From an uncultured Bacteroidales bacterium (GTDB lineage: Bacteria; Bacteroidota; Bacteroidia; Bacteroidales; Muribaculaceae): a stretch of DNA of 9,237 bases. Below the pieces are notes generated by a model. It did no database searches and had not been told where the DNA came from. It saw only the letters and a program-made list of their open reading frames with translations. The stretch covers positions 1-9,237 of the forward strand of contig CAJLWO010000073.1 of the NCBI GenBank assembly GCA_905210435.1. Reading direction: 5' to 3'. Positions 6,834 through 9,237 of this stretch are shown here, piece by piece. Positions within the stretch are counted from its first letter, which is position 1; every line of letters starts with the position of its first letter. The position numbers and the translations under genes are program-made.

Positions 6834-7607
6834 TTATATGTTTTTGCGGAATTGTGACAGTACAATGGCCGTAGCCATCGATACGTTGAGCGACTCAACA
6901 TGGCGCGAGTCGCGGGGGTAGGGGGGGATGAACAGCCGGCGGGTGACAGTCGCGGCCACTTCCGGTGAGATGCCTTTGCCCTCGTTGCCCATCACTATGA
7001 CACCGCGCGCGCCGAGCGGGGCGCCGTAGATATCATCGCCGTCAAGGAATGTGCCGTATACCTCTATGTCGCCTGGAAGCTGTCTCAGCCATGCCGGGAG
7101 GTCGGTGTATGTCACGGCGACACGTGCGAGTGCCCCCATCGTGGCCTGTACCACCTTCGGGTTGTACACATCGACCGTATCGCGCGAACAGACTATCGAA
7201 CGGATGCCGAACCAGTCGCAGGCGCGGATTATGGTGCCCATGTTGCCCGGGTCCTGCACCCCGTCGAGCGCCACTGTAAGGCCGTCGGTATCCGCTGTGC
7301 CGGAAGATTCGGGCATCTTCATCACCGCTATCACCTCGGGCGCGTTGCTCATCGATGATATGCGTTCCATATCGGCATGCGTGGCCTTCACGATTTCCGT
7401 TTCCGGCGGAAACCGCAACAGGTCCTTTTCAAGCCATGCGTGGGTGGCTATTATCATACGGCATTCGAATATGCCGATAAGTTCGGAAATGCACTTGGCT
7501 CCTTCGGCGACGAAAAGCCGGAGTTCGCGCCTGTGTTTCGGCTGCTGCAGTGAAGCTATCTGCTTGCGTCGTGACGCGCTGAGCGCGGGAATACTGTCGG
7601 TGTTCAT
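6834..7607 (-). CDS. SpoU/TrmH-family RNA 2'-O-ribose methyltransferase (RlmB-like)
   Basis: The enzyme transfers a methyl group from S-adenosylmethionine to a ribose 2'-OH, most likely in 23S rRNA. In 257 residues it has an N-terminal substrate-recognition domain with LFVAEGAKCISELI at 31-44, then the knotted SPOUT domain. Motif 1 is LDGVQDPGNMGTIIRA (114-129, with N122 and R128). Motif 2 is VIVMGNEGKGIS (203-214). Motif 3 is ESLNVSMATAI (238-248), preceded by a longer PPYPRDSRHV loop. The exact target cannot be told from sequence. The ATG at 7607 is preferred over an in-frame ATG 50 codons upstream, because those codons run into rnpB and its promoter and look unlike the family. With the -7 box ending at 7613, the mRNA may begin within a few bases of this ATG. 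radA follows in the same operon. Confidence 0.9.
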   Translation of the reverse strand: MNTDSIPALSASRRKQIASLQQPKHRRELRLFVAEGAKCISELIGIFECRMIIATHAWLEKDLLRFPPETEIVKATHADMERISSMSNAPEVIAVMKMPESSGTADTDGLTVALDGVQDPGNMGTIIRACDWFGIRSIVCSRDTVDVYNPKVVQATMGALARVAVTYTDLPAWLRQLPGDIEVYGTFLDGDDIYGAPLGARGVIVMGNEGKGISPEVAATVTRRLFIPPYPRDSRHVESLNVSMATAIVLSQFRKNI

Positions 7608-7612
7608 ACCCC

Positions 7613-7644
7613 CAAAGTTAGTTAAATGTTTGCAACTGCACAAA
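7613..7644 (-). promoter_or_regulatory. promoter of the methyltransferase-radA operon
   Basis: Read on the minus strand, TTTG (complement of CAAA 7641-7644), exactly 20 bases, then TAACTTTG (complement of 7613-7620) is a full Bacteroidota consensus promoter. The expected start 4-7 bases after the box falls at about 7609-7606, next to or on the A of the ATG at 7607. Its -33 box lies between the two boxes of the opposing rnpB promoter. Confidence 0.75.
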
Positions 7645-7660
7645 AAAGTTGCTACCTTTG
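7629..7660 (+). promoter_or_regulatory. rnpB promoter
   Basis: TTTG (7629-7632), 20 bases, TACCTTTG (7653-7660) is a full consensus promoter. The predicted start at 7664-7667 lies just before the first pairing strand of RNase P RNA. It interlocks with the minus-strand promoter at 7613-7644. Confidence 0.85.
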
Positions 7661-7667
7661 TGCCACA

Positions 7668-8073
7668 ACAGGCAGAGGCCCGGCTCGTCGCGGGGAGTGC
7701 GTCACCCATCTCGGTGATGCCGCCTGAGGAAAGTCCGGGCAACGCAGAGCGCCACACTTCCTAACCGGGAGCTATCGGCGACGGTAGAGCAGCGTGACAG
7801 AAAAAAACCGCCGCGGTCATATACCGCGGTAAGGGTGAAAAGGTGGGGTAAGAGCCCACCGGGCGCCGTAGCGATGCGGCGTGCCGCACGTCTTGTGGGT
7901 TGCAAGGTCAAGTATACCGGCATTTAAGGGTTGCTCGCCCATTGCCGGGGGGTAGACTGCTACGGACCGCGCACCCGTGCGCGGCCAAGATAAATGACGA
8001 GCCGTTATTCAGGTTGAGGGCGCGAGCCCGCCCTGGCGTAACGACATAACCCGGCTTACAGGGCCTCTGCTTT
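7668..8073 (+). ncRNA. rnpB: RNase P RNA, bacterial class A
   Basis: This is the catalytic RNA of ribonuclease P, which trims 5' leaders from tRNA precursors. Helix P1 closes the molecule: GCAGAGGCCC (7672-7681) pairs over ten bases with GGGCCTCTGC (8061-8070). The universally conserved core is visible in order: GAGGAAAGTCCGGGC at 7726-7740, ACAGAAA at 7797-7803, the AAGGGTGAAAAGGTG and GTAAGAGCCCACCG region at 7831-7861, GGTAGACTGCT at 7951-7961, and AGATAAATGAC at 7988-7998. These identify class A RNase P RNA with high certainty. The 5' and 3' ends given are approximate to a few bases. It is divergent from the methyltransferase-radA operon. Weak reading frames on either strand across it are spurious. 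Confidence 0.96.
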
Positions 8074-8077
8074 TTTT
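8061..8077 (+). terminator. rnpB intrinsic terminator
   Basis: The 3' strand of P1 (8061-8070) is followed at once by seven T (8071-8077), so the nearby helix and T run can end transcription. Confidence 0.6.
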
Positions 8078-8103
8078 ATTTTACAGCTGATTTCCGGAAA
8101 AAT

Positions 8104-8169
8104 ATTTCCCCGGGCTGTCACATTTCCCCGATTTTCCCGTCTTTATTTTGAAAGCATGTGGCTCACATG
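8104..8169 (+). promoter_or_regulatory. short repeats and possible promoter before the DUF2807 gene
   Basis: ATTTCCCCG occurs at 8104-8112 and 8122-8130, and ATTTTCCCG at 8131-8139: three related 9-mers, with starts 18 and 9 bases apart. A -7-like TATTTTG (8144-8150, one T short of TAnnTTTG) follows, and an inverted repeat CATGTG-GCT-CACATG (8155-8169) lies near the start it would give. No TTTG is found at the -33 spacing. The arrangement suggests a regulated promoter; no protein binding to it is known to me. Confidence 0.35.
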
Positions 8170-8211
8170 TTTTCCAATGTTATTATTACTTACTTAAAAT
8201 CAATAACCGAT

Positions 8212-9006
8212 ATGAAAAAGATCTCACTTATCGCACTCCTCCTCGTTGTTGCAGGCATTATCGCCGTGCAGGCACGCACGCTTGTCGAACCGTCGAAAAA
8301 GACGACTTCAAAGTCATTCAACATAAGCAATTTCGATGAACTGAAAGTGGCCGGTGTATATGACGTGGAATATGAGCAGACCTCCGGCAATACCTGGAGC
8401 GTCGAGGTTTCGGCTCCGGAAAATATCATGCCCTACGTCAATGTGAAGCGTTCGGGCGACTGCCTGGTGCTCTCGTTTGAAAAAGGCCTGTCGACACGCG
8501 GCAACTATGACCTTAAAGCGAAAATCAAGGCTCCCGTATTGAAGGAAATCAACCTTTCGAGCGCCTCGTCATTCAAAGCCGCAAAAATAAACCTCCCCGG
8601 CAGAAAACTGGAACTTGATGCTACCGGTGCGTCAGACTACGAAATCAAGTCGGTAGTGGCATCGGAAGTGGAAATCGATTTGTCGGGCGCATCCACACTG
8701 AAATGCGCATCCGTAATCGCCCAGTCAATTGAAATAGATGCATCCGGCGCTTCCGATGTCGATTTGCGCGATATCAAGGCAAACGGTGTCGAAGTGGATG
8801 CTTCAGGGGCGTCAGATGTGGATCTGGCAGGAAAGGCTGAAGAAGTCGAAATCGATGCAAGCGGAGCTTCTACCGTAAAGGCGGCGTCACTGCAGGCTGT
8901 CTCCGGCAAACTTGTGGCTTCCGGCGCTTCCGACATAAAATCAAATGTAGCCAATGTACTCCTTCAGCGCGCTACAGGAGCATCTTCGATAAAAAATAAA
9001 AAATAA
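8212..9006 (+). CDS. secreted head-GIN domain (DUF2807) protein with 20-residue repeats
   Basis: The 264-residue product starts with a clear signal peptide: a Lys pair, the hydrophobic core ISLIALLLVVAGIIAV and a likely cut after VQA (residue 21). There is no lipobox cysteine, so it should be periplasmic or released. FNISNFDELKVAGVYDVEY from 36 is the opening of the head-GIN fold, often found as putative auto-transporter adhesin head DUF2807 proteins in Bacteroidota. From about 110 the chain is a run of short strands with SSAS, TGAS or SGAS turns at 116, 138, 158, 178, 198, 217, 237 and 255, a period of close to 20 residues, as in a beta-solenoid. The function of the family is not established. 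The ATG at 8212 is chosen because it begins the signal peptide; an in-frame ATG at 8158 would add 18 unlikely residues and lies inside a hairpin. It follows rnpB and seems to be a single-gene unit. Confidence 0.82.
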   Translation: MKKISLIALLLVVAGIIAVQARTLVEPSKKTTSKSFNISNFDELKVAGVYDVEYEQTSGNTWSVEVSAPENIMPYVNVKRSGDCLVLSFEKGLSTRGNYDLKAKIKAPVLKEINLSSASSFKAAKINLPGRKLELDATGASDYEIKSVVASEVEIDLSGASTLKCASVIAQSIEIDASGASDVDLRDIKANGVEVDASGASDVDLAGKAEEVEIDASGASTVKAASLQAVSGKLVASGASDIKSNVANVLLQRATGASSIKNKK

Positions 9007-9018
9007 TTTGTCAAAAAA

Positions 9019-9050
9019 TTTGGTTAATTAAAACTTTGTCTCTATCTTTG
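9019..9050 (+). promoter_or_regulatory. tRNA promoter
   Basis: TTTG (9019-9022), 20 bases, TATCTTTG (9043-9050) is a full Bacteroidota consensus promoter beginning 12 bases after the stop of the DUF2807 gene. Transcription should begin near 9054-9057, giving a 5' leader of about 60 bases to be removed by RNase P. Confidence 0.85.
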
Positions 9051-9116
9051 CACTCGCAAAAGAGAGGTTAGCGGTTATGCAAGACCATTCCAAAATGCCT
9101 CTCCGGTGCAAAGGAC
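9051..9116 (+). other. 5' leader of the tRNA transcript
   Basis: The leader has GAGAGG (9062-9067) complementary to CCTCTC (9098-9103), which could close a stem over a 30-base loop. I tested it as a second, broken tRNA and found no cloverleaf. Confidence 0.3.
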
Positions 9117-9190
9117 GGCGGGATAGCTCAGTTGGTTAGAGCGTCGGATTCATAACCCGGAGGTCTCGAGTTCAATTCTCGATCCCGCTA
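9117..9190 (+). tRNA. tRNA-Met (anticodon CAT); tRNA-Ile2 not excluded
   Basis: A 74-nt cloverleaf can be drawn. The acceptor stem is GGCGGGA with TCCCGCT, which includes a G1-U72 wobble; the discriminator is A73. T8 and A9 are standard, the D arm is GCTC/GAGC with loop AGTTGGTTA, the anticodon loop is TTCATAA with CAT at 9151-9153, and the T arm is TCGAG/CTCGA with loop TTCAATT. CCA is not encoded (CAA follows). In the anticodon stem, TCGGA faces CCCGG, giving a T27-G43 wobble and an A31-C39 mismatch next to the loop. The wobble pair at 1-72 and the lack of three G-C pairs in the lower anticodon stem argue against initiator tRNA. Elongator methionine is my best call; an isoleucine tRNA modified by TilS has the same unmodified anticodon. 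Confidence 0.85.
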
Positions 9191-9191
9191 C

Positions 9192-9229
9192 AAAAAAAGA
9201 GATGTGATTTAAATCACATCTCTTTTTTT
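9192..9229. terminator. symmetrical (bidirectional) terminator after the tRNA
   Basis: Seven A, GAGATGTGATTT (9199-9210), its exact complement AAATCACATCTC (9211-9222), then seven T. The hairpin with T run works for the tRNA on the plus strand and equally for a transcript arriving from the right. It is the core of a longer perfect palindrome, 9184-9237. Confidence 0.85.
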
Positions 9230-9237
9230 GTAGCGGG

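Noticed and set aside
7608..7757. Fifty extra N-terminal codons for the methyltransferase
   Set aside because: They overlap rnpB and both promoters and do not resemble the family; the ATG at 7607 gives the normal length.
7702..7923. Minus-strand frame inside rnpB
   Set aside because: The region is RNase P RNA by its conserved core and P1 helix.
8158..8211. Upstream ATG giving 18 more residues to the DUF2807 protein
   Set aside because: It would precede a complete signal peptide with unlikely residues and lies inside the CATGTG hairpin.
9051..9116. Second, degenerate tRNA before the CAT tRNA
   Set aside because: Only one possible outer stem (GAGAGG/CCTCTC); the inner arms and T loop cannot be drawn.

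Overview
The window reads as chromosomal DNA of an anaerobic gut member of the Bacteroidales; a Muribaculaceae-like organism is my best guess, but that rank is inference. The evidence is the Bacteroidota promoter grammar (TTTG, 20 bases, TAnnTTTG) seen exactly in front of three genes or operons, start codons without strong Shine-Dalgarno sequences, a short SerA of the Bacteroidales type, a class A RNase P RNA, and a tRNA gene without an encoded CCA end.

Left part (1-1353): the last 30 codons of an insertion-sequence transposase enter at the left edge. About 1.25 kb without a credible protein gene follows. It holds a TAnnTTTG promoter box placed just before a long rod-like hairpin (368-461), which I propose is a small RNA resembling 6S RNA, and a large imperfect inverted-repeat element (696-929).

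Middle part (1354-5317, + strand): serC and serA encode two of the three steps from 3-phosphoglycerate to serine. They are separated by a palindromic intergenic repeat (2432-2535). A strong hairpin closes serA. A compact pair follows: a flavodoxin-fold reductase with a four-cysteine iron-sulfur motif, and five bases later a 12-helix MFS transporter.

Right part (5448-9237): radA and an upstream SpoU/TrmH-type rRNA methyltransferase form a minus-strand operon converging on the transporter. The methyltransferase gene is divergent from rnpB, and their two consensus promoters interlock within about 50 bp; the methyltransferase mRNA may start at or within a few bases of its ATG. Next comes a secreted head-GIN (DUF2807) protein made of 20-residue repeats, then a tRNA with a CAT anticodon. 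The tRNA ends in a perfect palindrome that includes its own acceptor end and runs exactly to the last base of the window.

A transposase fragment at one edge and a palindrome at the other suggest the window may be a whole contig, or a contig end, bounded by repeats. The protein-coding genes are mostly ordinary housekeeping genes; the less explained signals lie in the intergenic DNA.
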